Source: Paulownia fortunei
Lineage: Eukaryota > Streptophyta > Magnoliopsida > Lamiales > Paulowniaceae
Length of the DNA: 64,000 nt
Assembly (NCBI GenBank): GCA_019321725.1
Contig: CM033118.1
Location: 15,588,071 to 15,652,070, forward strand
Reading direction: 5' to 3'
Shown here: one piece after another, positions 13,041 to 24,876 of the stretch
Layout of the letters: every line of letters starts with the position of its first letter
Numbering within the stretch: position 1 is the first letter of the stretch
Program-made: the position numbers and the translations under genes
Notes under the pieces: model-generated
What the model was told of the DNA's origin: nothing
Databases searched by the model: none
The model's input: only the letters and a program-made list of their open reading frames with translations

Positions 13041-13419
13041 TAAGGATGACAATAGGCCGGGTTTAGGTTGGGTTTGTTTAAATCCGAAATTCGACTCGTT
13101 AAATTTTTAAGAATTCAAATTCAGACCTAGATACGATAGATATAACCGTTAAACCCGTTTTATAATTTAACAAATATTAAATATTATATTTTTCAAAAAT
13201 AATACCATTAAAACTTTCTAAAAAACTTATTTTTCTTAAAAACTATCATATAAATATATGTAATAATTTTTAAAAAAATAAAAAAATAAAATAGATATGA
13301 TCTGATTTAAAATAAAAAATTCAAAACCTAACACAAACCTATTTATACTATTAAAAATCTCCTAAAGTAGGACAGATTTGGAGCAGGTACGGATTTGAAG
13401 TAGACCATTGCCATCCCTA
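13041..13419. mobile_element. hAT-like MITE (379 bp) with 8-bp target duplication
   Basis: The left end reads TAAGGATGACAATAGG and the reverse complement of the right end TAGGGATGGCAATGG, so the terminal inverted repeats match at about 12 of 15 positions. The element is flanked by ATTCAGAA (13,033-13,040) and ATTCGGAA (13,420-13,427), an 8-bp target duplication with one mismatch. Size, ends and 8-bp duplication fit a non-autonomous hAT element. It has no coding capacity. Confidence 0.75.
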
Positions 13420-14034
13420 ATTCGGAAGGATTGACAAACAAATCAGACTTCTTGAAATATGATTCGAGATAGATTAATGAAGGTTGTATTCCACTTGATT
13501 TGCTCCATAACTTTGCCATAAGAAAACATTAACTAAACTTGTACCAAATTCTAATTAAGCTTTTAAAAACTCAACCATTGATGTTCTCATGCAGCCGAGC
13601 CCAAATTGCAGCACTTGGAAAAATGAAGAGAGTCAAAGAAAAAACTCAGCTCCAAAGCCATTCCATATACAAACTAAGTTGAAAATCTCTGCCTAAGAAG
13701 AGACTCAAAATTTCCAGGAGTACAGAAATGTAGCATCTCAATCATCTGTCAACTATGAAGAATAAGAGTTGCATCGCAATGAACTCAATGCATCAACTAT
13801 ATTTAGGTGTTAAAGACGCGAAGCAATCCAGCAATCCACAATAGATAGGTAAAAATAGCAAATCTTGTAATTCGTAACACTAGATTTGTGGGTAACGAAA
13901 TCTGGATTGCATATAAAAGCTATCAAAGTTGATTACACAGGTAAAGAGTGCGATAAGAATAGCATAATGTAAAGTTACACAATAGAGGATCACAAGTTCC
14001 CAGCCAAAGTCACAGAGCAGTCAGATCCAGCCTT

Positions 14035-16843
14035 CTACTTTCTAAGCAAACGACGGGTACGCTGATTAGCACCTTTCACTCGAAAATTTAGCTCTTCCAC
14101 ATCATCTTCAACATGATCCAGAGCTTTGTTCTGCCTGCATTGGTAAAAAAACAGTACGAAAATAAATAATTACTATCTCTAGGGTTTAATCTAATTTCTT
14201 TAATGTTCAGAGGTCAACATAGAATGCTGTCATCACACTCGGAGAGGAAAATGGAAAGGTGGAACAACTAACCTTTCAATTTCCGATCCCATGTCAATAG
14301 CCATATCCTTTAGCTCCCCCAAAATATTACTTAAATCTGCAAGGGAATCATCTTGTTTCACCTTTTCCACCTGTCATAATCCCATGCAATTGCGATAAGT
14401 TGTGCATACATGAAGACAACCACATTGCAGAAAGGATAAACTGACATAAAAAAACAAGAGTCCAAAACCTCTAATAAGCTTCCAGAAGACTAAATGAAAT
14501 AACCAGTTAAGCCAAGTTATACATCTTAAAAACTTTATAGATGCAAATTTAGAGGAGATGGTCACGACTAGAAAGAGTAGCCACAATCTACTTCATCCCA
14601 GACCATCAAATTGCTTTCAAGCTCAAACCATTAAAAAGACCCTACTTGATTCAAGTGATATTAACATTAACAGCAAGCAGGGAACTCATAAACCAAACAC
14701 TATTAAAGTCTATAGCACAGGACTCCAGAAAGTTATACTTCAGTTTTGCAACTCTTCAGTTCTTGATACAACTTTATGTTCTCACTAACATACCTCAACT
14801 TTCTGCAACGCATTCGTGGGTTCAGAAGGTGGTTTGCGTGTATGTGATTTTTCCTTCGAGGCAGAAGTCAACCCCAATCTTTCTCTCTGCTCCAAGTGGT
14901 TACCCTTTCTTTGTACTGGATCATCTGCAGGATTATCAAAGTATCAAACCACAAGTAATGGCCAAAATGCTAGGTAAAAACCCTGCCACGTGCCGACAAC
15001 TTATATAAAAGCCTAAAGATCACCCTTGTAGACATGTTTAATGAATGAACATAAATTGACACTGATATTGGGGCAGAAAATTGACCAAGTACCTCTGGTG
15101 ATTACTGGGCCTCTTATTGGGCGATTCTTCGTAGGCTTCCATGTCTTGGAGAACATGCCTCCGAGACTTCCCAAAAGCTTCTCACCCTAAAATCAATTAG
15201 CAAATAATTTAAGACCCTAAATGGTCAACGGCAAAGGAGTTACAGCTTCAGAAGACTTATGAACAAAGAAAGAGGCAGCATCTTCAACATTGAGTAGCAT
15301 AATGATAAATCGTTATGCTATGAATCGTCTACTCCATAAGATCAGTTGGTAGGCCAATATTACCGATTATATTTGTTCCACAGAGCATAGATCAATTTCT
15401 CCATGTGCAATTAACACGAGGTTCGCCAATGAAAGAGAACAATTTTCATTGCATAAAGGAGAGAAATGAAATTAGTTTAGATGTGAGGCATATAATTCAA
15501 AAGCCCGCGTTATTTCCGGTCAAAAAGGAGAACGAAAAAATTGCTTATAATCAAAATCCATCAGGAAGAGATTTCAGGATAAACTTTAGCAGAGCATGCT
15601 GTTCCGGAATAGATTATGATACACAGAACTTTGCGTAGGCAAGTCAGAATTCAGTTGAATCAGATCTGGAGAGCTTACTACTGAGGAGAAAGAGACGAGA
15701 AACAAACAGCCATTTCCAACCAATATCAGATAACTGTGTGGGATACAAGATAGGTAGTAAGTTTAAGTGCTGGAAAGAGAGCTAGATCACAACTCTTATA
15801 CCCACCCACCCCAAACACACACACACATCCAAAAAAAACAAGGAAATAAAATAGGAAATAAGAAAATCATAGAAGGAATACTTGCAAAAGGTAGATGGAG
15901 TAATTAATACACTGGTTTTCATTTGGAATTAAGCTTCTAATTAAGACTGAATAACAAGAGAGAAAATAGGAAACTTATGAGAAATCAATGCTTAGTGAAA
16001 CTACTGAAATTAAATGAAGGAACCTATTCCCTGTTTTAAAACAGAAATCAGCAACACCAATTCCCCACCCAATTTCTGCAAGGAAGAGAAGACAAAATAA
16101 TTTTAAAGCATATTTGTTTGTGAGTGATGCTCTTTCTTTTTGCTTGGTTTAGCAGTAGGGTCAGATATCCACACTCTCATGAAAAGTTCTAAAGCTTATG
16201 CAGGCAAAATATGAAGGTTTCATCATGTATTAATCTTAAGTCTATCATATATGTTTTTCTTAAGAAAACTCGAGCCTTTTTCTGGATTTTAATATGGAAA
16301 ATACTGATGCATTAACAGAATAAGAGTTGCAAACTTGATAAGACATACCCTACTAAGGTCATGGTCCATGTCAGCAGCAACCATGTGAGTTCTAGTAATT
16401 TGCTCTCCCTGTTGATGCAGAGTAACCAAAGTTTTAGTAGCATCTTCTCTCATGTCCTCAGCAATCTTGAGGCAATTGTTGACAGTCTTCGTAGTCTCTT
16501 CAGACTTATATACAGCATAATTTTCCAATTCCTGTACAGTCTGGTTCTCTAATCCTCCAGAGTCGCGGAAATCATTCTTGTATCTGTTTGTTGCAGATGA
16601 AGTAAGAAAGCTTTGGGATGATGAGGTTCCTTTTATCTCATCATCATCAAAAGGATTTGCGCTCAAATTTGACGTAACTAGAGAGGGTTCTGATGATGTT
16701 CTTCCAGAAGCTTTAAGGGTTTGCTTATTGTCCAACTCATCATCCAAATCAAAAGGATTAGCATGGGAATTAACAGGAAATTCAAGGTCAGCTGACTTGT
16801 GCTTAGAGAACCTATGTAAGGGAGATTTCTTAAGACCAAACAT
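14035..16843 (-). CDS. SNAP33: SNAP33-like Qb+Qc SNARE (SNAP25 homologue)
   Basis: Five coding exons join in frame: 16,843-16,349, 15,186-15,093, 14,924-14,794, 14,370-14,273 and 14,134-14,035, giving 305 residues with GT-AG introns throughout (Arabidopsis SNAP33 is about 300). The protein is a soluble t-SNARE that contributes two helices (Qb and Qc) to plasma-membrane and cell-plate SNARE complexes with a Qa syntaxin. The N-terminal part has two acidic NPF repeats (ANPFDLDDELD and ANPFDDDE, about residues 28-70). The Qb SNARE helix starts in exon 1 (ENYAVYKSEETTKTVNNCLK...DMDHDLSR, about residues 107-165). Exon 2 encodes GEKLLGSLGGMFSKTWKP, a plant SNAP33 signature. The Qc helix covers the last two exons (DLSNILGELKDMAIDMG...QNKALDHVEDDVEELNFRV). 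No palmitoylation cysteine cluster is seen, as usual in plants. The reading frame is intact. Confidence 0.95.
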
Positions 16844-18303
16844 TTTGCGGTAGCGAAAGAATGTTGGATCAAATTAGGCTATGTTCAACTGGGGCACGTG
16901 CACTTTTGATCAACAAAAGAATCTGTCTTGAGTTTCAACAAGACCCTGGAAGTACAAAAACAAATGGCATCAAACCATAAGAGCATGATTATTATTGATA
17001 AACAATAGCTACAATCATAAGCAACAAATAGGCAAAAAAAGTAGCAAAAAGGTAGCATGACATTAACAACTATAGGTAAAGAAATATAAGCAATGTACAA
17101 GGGAAACTTAAACTGAAAAAGTAAAACAGAATCAAGATACTTGATACAGAGGTTGAAGTGACACAGCCACATTAGAAAAAGGGAGGGAGAGAGAGAGAGA
17201 GAGAGAGAGAGATTAGAAAAGCCAAGTTTTGTGTCCTCCTTTGATATTAAATGTAAAGGCCTCCAGAAATCAATCAAAAAAAAAGCATCAGAAAACATCA
17301 AAAAGATAAATTGAAAGACTGTCATCGCAAAGCCACTATCAACAATATCCTTTCAGATGATTTTTCTATTTACAGAAATTCGACATCCAGATGTTTGATC
17401 ACAGATCAGCACAATGGAAAGCATCTGAGCTTTGCAGTTTTACATATTTCATAACCGAAAGACCTTTCTTTCTTTCTTTCCTTTTTACTTTATTCCTTTT
17501 ACAATTGATCCGGTAACAATGATATAAAGGAGATCCATACCCAGAAACAAAAGATTCAAAAAAGATATCCCAAGTCATCTACATATCATCTGTGCAGCCA
17601 GATACACATTTTAATGTTATATGTTGGAAACACAACAAGAAACAAAAGAAATAGGCAAAAGGGTACCCAAAAGTTCAAACATGATACAACTACATCAAAA
17701 TTCTTAAGCAACAAAACCATGGCTTTGGTCAAATAATCAATTGAAGCAAATTAACCCAGAAAAGGAAAAGAAGAAAGACAAAAGTCCATACAATATCTTC
17801 AAGAAGACTAACTATTTTCTTCCCCTGAAAGTAAAAGTCAAGACTTTTGATTGAAAAACACACATAAAATCAGTTCAACAAACATAACTCAGAACTGCAA
17901 TAAATTGAGAAATCACATCATCTCCTTAAACAAGAAGAACTAGATATTGGGCTCTGATCAAACAAAGTAATGATAAAAGTAGACCAAGAAAAAAAAAGAA
18001 AAAGAAAATGATGGAAAAATTAATCTAAACCATGTTTTTTTAATAGAAAACATTTTCAACTGGCCCAGAAGGATAACAACAAATCTAATTCAAGAAACGT
18101 ACAAATTAAGAAAGAAATCTTGGCGGGAATACCTGAAATTTCAAGAAACATAAAGTGATAATCTTGTATTGGATAGAAATGAAGAGCTCTTCCTTCTGAA
18201 AAATTCTACCAATTTTAGAGTGGGAAAAATCTTGAGAGAAACTAGAGAGAGAGTGGGAAAAAGGAATTTTGAAGTGGATTCAGTTATTCAACACGTATAA
18301 ATA
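16844..18303 (-). promoter_or_regulatory. SNAP33 5'UTR exon, leader intron and TATA box
   Basis: On the minus strand a non-coding first exon ends with TTTCAG at 18,133 followed by GTATTCCC, a good donor. A plausible acceptor is CCCCAG just before 16,888, giving a leader intron of about 1.24 kb. A TATA-like TATTTATA lies at 18,303-18,296, upstream of the proposed leader. The intron holds a (GA)n microsatellite at 17,187-17,212. Leader introns often raise expression of plant housekeeping genes; that role here is inference. Confidence 0.5.
17187..17212. repeat. (GA)n microsatellite
   Basis: Thirteen GA units in the proposed leader intron of the SNAP33-like gene; it reads as CT repeats on the transcribed strand. 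Confidence 0.9.
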
Positions 18304-20356
18304 AATACGAGTATATGAAAATCTTTGTCAAGAGAATTGGTAAGAGGTGGCATGAAACTGGTGAGAAATTGCAGTCTGTGGAAAAATTCAAAACTCGGTT
18401 ATGGCTCTTACTATATTTCAAAAACAATATTTTAAGGTATTTTTATTTGTCTAGTATTTTTATTATTGTCCTTTTATTTTGGCAATTTTAAGAACTTTAA
18501 ATAAAAAGCCCAAAAAAATAACTGAGCCAAACAAATTTCTTTCCTAGTAATTCTCTTTCAATATCGTACAATCTTTGTACTTTTGCATTTAGTGACTATT
18601 TAAATCCACTATTATTAAAAATAAAATAAACTATGTTAACATGTATGGTTTTGTTAGACCAATGTATGATTTTCAATATGGTAATTTTTCTACTTTGTTA
18701 ATTATCATTATACTTTACGGTGGTATATAGTATTTCTTTTCATACAAATTTATAACTAATATGTTTTTCACAATGCCTTACAAAAATTATTTTTAAAAAT
18801 AATCTATCATTTAAAATAATAATATGACATCAACAACTCTACATCATAAATATATGACATATATATTTTTATAAAAATTTATTATAATGTGTTTTATTCA
18901 ATATCTCAACTAAGTATTACTTTTTATAAAATAAGGATTTTTCAAAAATATTCTCACATTTAAAGAAATTTATGATACCATCAACTCTCCAATATTATTT
19001 TTGTATTTTTTTTTTCTCATGGGAATTCCATGGCTATCCAAATGGGTGTAAATGTGTGTCATGCAATAAAATTATTATATTATTATGTATGACTCAATAA
19101 TTTACAACCTCATTTGAACTCATTTAACCTGCAATAAAAAAATACATATTAGTAATCAATTTTATTACAAGACATTGTAAAAACAAAAACAAAAATAAAC
19201 AAAAAAATAAATAAAAGGACAATTTTATTACTTGTTTAACTTTTATGCCTTTTTGGCTTTTATTTTGAGAAGGGGCACAAGATAAAATAAGGAATTTGAA
19301 GGGTTCTTTTTGTTTTTTAATAATTGCAACTTGAAGGGTCCAAACATAAATGTAATAATTTTTTAGCAATGACGCGCGTGAAAGTAAAGGTCAGCTCACT
19401 CAAGTCATCCTTTGACCATTTCTAACGTAATATAAAATTCATCCACTAACTCTGCATATTTACACAAAAACCCCAAATAATACCATTAGTATAAGAATTG
19501 ATCTCTTATAAATGTTGTATGATTCTCAATTTCATATCCAATAAAAGTTTGTTACTACATATCAATTCAAATAGAACAAAATGAAAAAATAGGGCGAGGC
19601 GTGGTTTTATTTTTTGTAGCAAAAATTTAAATTTAAACAGTGAGAATTTGGATTTGATCCAATTTTATATATTTATTTTGAATACAATCTCAAATTATTC
19701 AAAATTCATCTTATGAAAATCTCATTTTCTAATACACCAACCCTTTGTTTACACTATTTCTTTCTCTTCATAATTAATCTCCCACTATACCATCCCTTGG
19801 AAAACTCTCTCTCACTCTATTAAAAACATAAAATATAATAATTTATTACTCAGAAATTAAACAAATATTTTGTATCATTATTTACATAAATGTTGTTAAT
19901 TTTTATTTTTTTTAACTTAAAACTAATTTCATAATTTAACATCACTAACTTCACATAGTCCCCACTTAAAATGACACGTGAAATCAAGTTTGACATGTTT
20001 TGAAAATGAAATCAGATGCATTTTTTCTTTATTTAATTTTTAAAAATAATTAATTCAAACACATTTTCATTTTTGGATATTCGCAAAATCTTTTAATTTT
20101 TAATTTTTTTTAAAACATTCTTAACACGAAATCGTGGAGCCTCCACGTTTTGCCTCACATTTCGATTCTTCCAATTCCTTTGTATTGAATGCAAACAAAT
20201 ATTTTTGTAGATTTTAGATTTACCAAATATTTCTTATTTTAAGATTCGATTTACCAAATAAACCGAATGCAAAACTATGGACAGTATAACTTAGTTTTCT
20301 TAACTACAGTATTCCAGCTCTTTGCCTATTAGTGTTCACTTAATTTATGAGAGATG
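18304..20356. other. Intergenic, no gene seen
   Basis: AT-rich sequence upstream of SNAP33. No domain-bearing frame, terminal repeats or RNA gene recognised. Confidence 0.55.
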
Positions 20357-21765
20357 CCTGTATTTTTTAGGCTTAAATGTAGCAAAAAAGAGTTGGATTG
20401 CCCTCACAACCTTAATTTACAATTTTAGTTTCTTTATAAAATCTTATTAACTGTTCTGTCGAACAAAAATTACTGAAATATTAAAGAAAAATTCATTATG
20501 TTTGTTATTTGGTTAGTATAACACTTTATCCCTATTTTTGGTTTGATTAAATCTGAATATTTTTAATTGTACATTATGCAATAACTATAAAGATGGTATT
20601 TATCACCTTTTTCAACATTATTTGCCTAAATTAACAAAATACAAACCATAATTTGTTAATCCTTTTAAATATTTTTTTTTCACGAATTTTATAAACAAAG
20701 CCCTGTAATTAACACTTTGGACGATGTGGAAATGACGCTATTTTCTTGACCAAAAATTATCAACTCTTAATTAAGTTTATTTTGCAAAGAACTTCGTATG
20801 TGTAATTCACTTGTTTATGGTAGCTACTGAGCTCCCGTTTGAAATAAAAATAGAAAGGTTCTTCACTGGGTAAACCAGGTTATAGTGGTTGTAGAGGCAT
20901 AATTCCAGATGATCGAGATAAGTTTATTTGTGAATTTTTAATTAAGATAGGATTGGCCACGAATAATATTGCAGAAATTTGGGCACTACGTGTTAGAAAA
21001 GTAATTAAAATTGATTATAAATTCTTCAATTTATTGTGTTTGTAGGAGACTACTTCCAAACAAAGTCCTAACAACGTTCTTTGAGGCTTGTTGGATGAAG
21101 ATTTGTAAGGATTAAGCTTTTTGAGTGTTTATGAAAATATGTAGATGAGTTGAATTAATATTTTTGGATTTGATTTTAGATGCAAAATTCTTAACTTCGA
21201 TGATTAGGTTTCTATTTTTTAAACTCATGAGCCATACTGAACACTAAAGTTTTTTGGATACTAGAAATTAAAATATATCAAAAGAATTGACAAACAAAAG
21301 AACAATTATAACTTTCAAAGCTTGTAGAAAGAAAGCGGATATAGAAAGAAAGAACACAAAAATATAATATGGTTCCGTTATTTGACTTGTTTTGACTATG
21401 TAACTCACGATAGATCGCTCAAAGGATAAATTATATTATTCTTTTTTTACTTTGAATTATCATCGTCACCTATATATAAAGGTGAGACAATTAGAATATG
21501 TGCCTAAAATTCATGCAAAAAATAACTCTAAAATCAGATAATATAGAATAAAAAAATATCACAACTATAAATTAGATACATATTGTATTGATATTACAAT
21601 TATATTACAATTGTAACAAAGCATCAACATAAACATGTTAATTGAAATGTTCAAATTAGGTAGAATACTAAAAACTTTGAACAAAATCTTTGACAGTCTC
21701 AATAATCCAAGTGATAAAAGAAGGCAATTGAGATTATGAAAATATGATAAAGCCATGCCATATGT
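20357..21765 (+). repeat. Duplicated segment, copy 1, with LINE RNase H remnant
   Basis: This ~1.4 kb stretch reappears in the same orientation at 36,574-37,990. Both start near CCTGTxxTTTTTAGGCTTAAAT and share long near-identical runs. At about 20,860-21,030 the plus strand encodes, in shifted frames, pieces typical of the RNase H domain (RVT_3) at the end of plant LINEs: an N-P-G-Y-S-G-C block, then a DDR stretch and LATNNIAEIWALR. Stops and frameshifts make it a pseudogene. Which copy is the source cannot be told. The repeat may be a LINE-derived dispersed repeat rather than a recent segmental duplication. Confidence 0.7.
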
Positions 21766-22699
21766 ATGAAATAGGCACAAATGAAATCTTGTGTGCTTTT
21801 TATAAGCCACAGTCCACATGACCAAAAGTCCAAAGAGAGAAATTATATAAATCACTCTTGCTTTTGGATTACAATTGTCACCTCTAAATATAGGTAAGAC
21901 AATTGAGACATGTGCTTAGTATTTGTGGAGGAAATATCTCCAAAATCAGTTTATAAAAAAATCTAAATCATATTACAATAATAAGTTCAGATATTTATTG
22001 CTCTGATATTACAATTAAGGGTAAAAAACATAATGGTAATTGGGTTTTGTTAATAACGTCACTTTTGTATTCTTTTTAAATACTTGTTTATAATCTTATA
22101 AATCTTCTCAGTTGCATATCGACATGTAAAAATAAATCATACAATTTAACAAAATAAATTAATTAATTTACAAAAGATAACAAGTTAATGTATAGTGTTT
22201 ATCTTTCAATTCTTCAGTTTTATTTTCATTTGATAAAATTTCTAAGTCAATCGTTGGCATCGTTGCTATGAAATTCAAAAAAATATCAAAACTCGAGGTT
22301 TAGAAAATGTAAAAGGTTTTCTACCATGAAATATATATGCACAAGTTTTGGATTTTGATTATATGTCCTGGTTCTCATAATATTACCTAGGGCTAAAACA
22401 ATCTTTATATAAAAATATAATGAAGAAATGCATGAAAATCATCCAAAAGCTACCATTTTAACAATTAAGTAAACTGGTATCAATTAAGTTATTTATGAGC
22501 ACTCTGTACCAAATTAACATTAATAACAAAATCTGGTTACCAGATTTTTTATCCTTATAATTGACATCTGTATTGATTGTTAACACTAAATTTTAAACTT
22601 AAAATGCCAAGAGGAATGCTCTAATAGAAAAAAAAAATTATTACATATCCTAATTACGTTAACTAGTACAAACGAATGTTGACTTCTCACCAATTCCTT
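21766..22699. other. Intergenic upstream of the small peptide gene
   Basis: AT-rich, no reading frame of interest and no recognised element. Confidence 0.5.
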
Positions 22700-22735
22700 C
22701 ACGTGCTAAAAATTACACAAAAAACTGTATAAAAA
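22700..22735 (+). promoter_or_regulatory. G-box and TATA box of the small peptide gene
   Basis: A perfect G-box CACGTG (22,700-22,705) lies 22 bp before a strong TATA box, TATAAAAA (22,728-22,735). The start codon of the small gene follows 81 bp downstream. G-boxes bind bZIP and bHLH factors in plants (ABA, light, stress); actual regulation is unknown. Confidence 0.65.
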
Positions 22736-22816
22736 GGCCCTTTATGTCATGTTTCTTACAACATTGTACAAGAAAAAATCTTGATATATTCATCAGGTTG
22801 TCGAAAAAATTTTGAA

Positions 22817-23010
22817 ATGGCAGGAGGAAAAAATGCCTTCAAATTCAACATTACGAAAATGGTGGTGCTGGTGGTGGTTGTAGTGATGGTTGGCATGGCA
22901 TTGGTGCAAGGGCTCATGCCCTACCAAGATGCTGTGATCACGAGTTCGAGTTCGATCCCAAGTGTTGTCACCATGCTCTTGCTGCTGCTAATGCTGCTAT
23001 GAAACCCTAG
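22817..23010 (+). pseudogene. Small secreted peptide gene, probably frameshifted (CC-x9-CC)
   Basis: I do not recognise this gene. The ATG at 22,817 opens a 61-residue frame (stop at 23,002) with a clear signal peptide: a basic N-terminus (MAGGKNAFKFNITK) and a hydrophobic core (MVVLVVVVVMVGMALV). After VQG (about residue 32) the frame becomes poor, ending in a leucine-rich run. In the +2 frame from 22,912 to the TAG at 23,010 the same DNA encodes a balanced 32-residue segment: AHALPRCC, an acidic DHEFEFDP block, CCHH, an alanine-rich stretch and MKP. One extra base in the GGG at 22,910-22,912 would join the two and create an A-H-A signal-cleavage site just before the CC motif. The gene has TATA box, G-box and poly(A) signal. 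It is either a real mutation, an assembly error, or the 61-residue frame is the true product. Confidence 0.6.
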
Positions 23011-23130
23011 GCTTCAGTTTCCATTCCTAAAAATACTTTCTTTTCATACCCTAGCATGAAATCTCTAGGGTTGATGTTGCTGGTATGGAGGGAACAACAC
23101 TTAACCCTTCCCCTATATATGTATGTAATC

Positions 23131-23136
23131 AATAAA
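23131..23136 (+). terminator. Poly(A) signal of the small peptide gene
   Basis: A perfect AATAAA lies 121-129 bp after the two possible stop codons, in a TATATATGTATGT context typical of plant far-upstream elements. Confidence 0.6.
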
Positions 23137-24234
23137 AAGTTATTTTTAGGGAATGTTGGAATAAAACTATGTTTTATTTTGAATTGTATTTTCAATCAAT
23201 GAATTGAAAAATCCTAGATCCAAATATAGTGCAAAAGACAACTGAGTATAAGTATGTTGTTTTACTTTGTTTATCCTGATTGGTTCATTAGGAAACAAAA
23301 AATATTTATGATTTATTCTTGCAGTCAAAAAATTTAGTTATGAAAAATATTCACCAGTTCTGAAATTTCCATCCCAACTATATATGATTCTTAAAATTAT
23401 GATCCATATATACACATAGAAAAGTGTAAATAAGTTATAACGGTTCCATTTTAGTTGTTTCTTTTTCCTATTTGTGAGGACAAAAATGATTTTACATATG
23501 CAAAGCATATTTTTATCACGGTAGGATTACATGGATCCCTGACAATTATTATTGTAATTTCATCCTCTGGAAATTATTATATGCCTAGGGATTGTCAGGA
23601 AATTGTGTTAATGCCAAATATTTTTTTTTATATTTTTGATGATAATGCAAAAATGGAATCACATACATGTCAATAGGGTTTATGTCTATGTATTTTATTT
23701 TTATTTTTTTGATGAATAGGAATTTTCTTCCATTTGTGATGTGGTATGAGAGCTCCAATTAGTTGGTTAAACGAGATGGGTTTCTGTCTGCTACTATACG
23801 GCTAAATTGTTAATGTGTTTGAGAATTATCCCATGTTGTATGAGAACTTTGAATGATGGTTCTTACTATTACATCACTAGATTGTTAAGGCGTGTTTCAT
23901 CTTAACCGTCTAATGATCAAATCAATATATGATCAAAAATATATAAAAATAATGCATAAAGTAGTAAAGTGTCAAATGAATCGAATATAAGGAATATTTA
24001 TATTTGTTCCACCCAAGGAAATTAGGTTCTTATATGATAGGGTGCATGTACCTTTAGTGTTTCTTTAATTTTTGGGCTTAAGCCGGCTACGGCGTACCTT
24101 CTCAGATATCTGGCTCAAATTATTAGATTGAACTAGAGTCACTATAATGCCCATCCATGGAAATTCTGTAGCCAAGTTGTGGCTATTTCCATCATGGGGG
24201 TATTTGATCGATATTTTGTTGCTACTATCAAAGG

Positions 24235-24270
<36 letters not shown>

Positions 24271-24876
24271 AAAAAATTGTGAAGGAGAACAAGTAACCAC
24301 CTTATATATATATATATTATATTAGGGTTAATTTCCTGAAATTTACACCATATTCAAATTTAATTGATATGAATTTTTTAGATTATATCCCATTTACGCG
24401 TTTCAGTTTAAGGGAAAATCTCAACTACTTGATTTTTTTTTTCTATGTTTATCCCATTATTTCCAACATTTGAAAAGACCATAAAATTGACAACTTTTGA
24501 CGAAACCAACAATTGAAACAACGAAATCCTTTAAGTTGGCAAGATTTAGGATAAGGAAAAAAAGAAAGAGTCAAAGATGGGAGGCTTCTGGACTACATAG
24601 ACTGACAAGGAAAGGTACACAAGTTTTTGCAAAATTCTTGATTATCCTCTAAAGTCCTCTTTTCAACACAATTTTACATCTTTTAAAATAAATTGTGCAA
24701 TTAAAGAAAAATCAAACAAGTTGTTTTTAAATATACGCGTTATTCTTGGCCACTTCACACCACACAGCCATCCATTAGGGCCCAACACACACAAAATAAT
24801 GGGTGATTAATCATATCTGGAAACATGCTAAGTTAAAAATATATAAAATTTATAATAAGGACTAATAAAATCTATA
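23137..24876. other. Intergenic, with TA microsatellite
   Basis: No gene seen. A pure (AT)n run occupies 24,237-24,268, and a second short one lies at about 24,306-24,317. Confidence 0.55.

Noticed and set aside
22930..22960. tRNA T-arm-like GAGTTCGAGTTCGATCCC
   Set aside because: No acceptor stem, D-arm or anticodon arm can be placed around it, and it lies in the small peptide gene.
24065..24292. Minus-strand small frame beginning with a hydrophobic stretch
   Set aside because: The apparent membrane segment is produced by the AT microsatellite.
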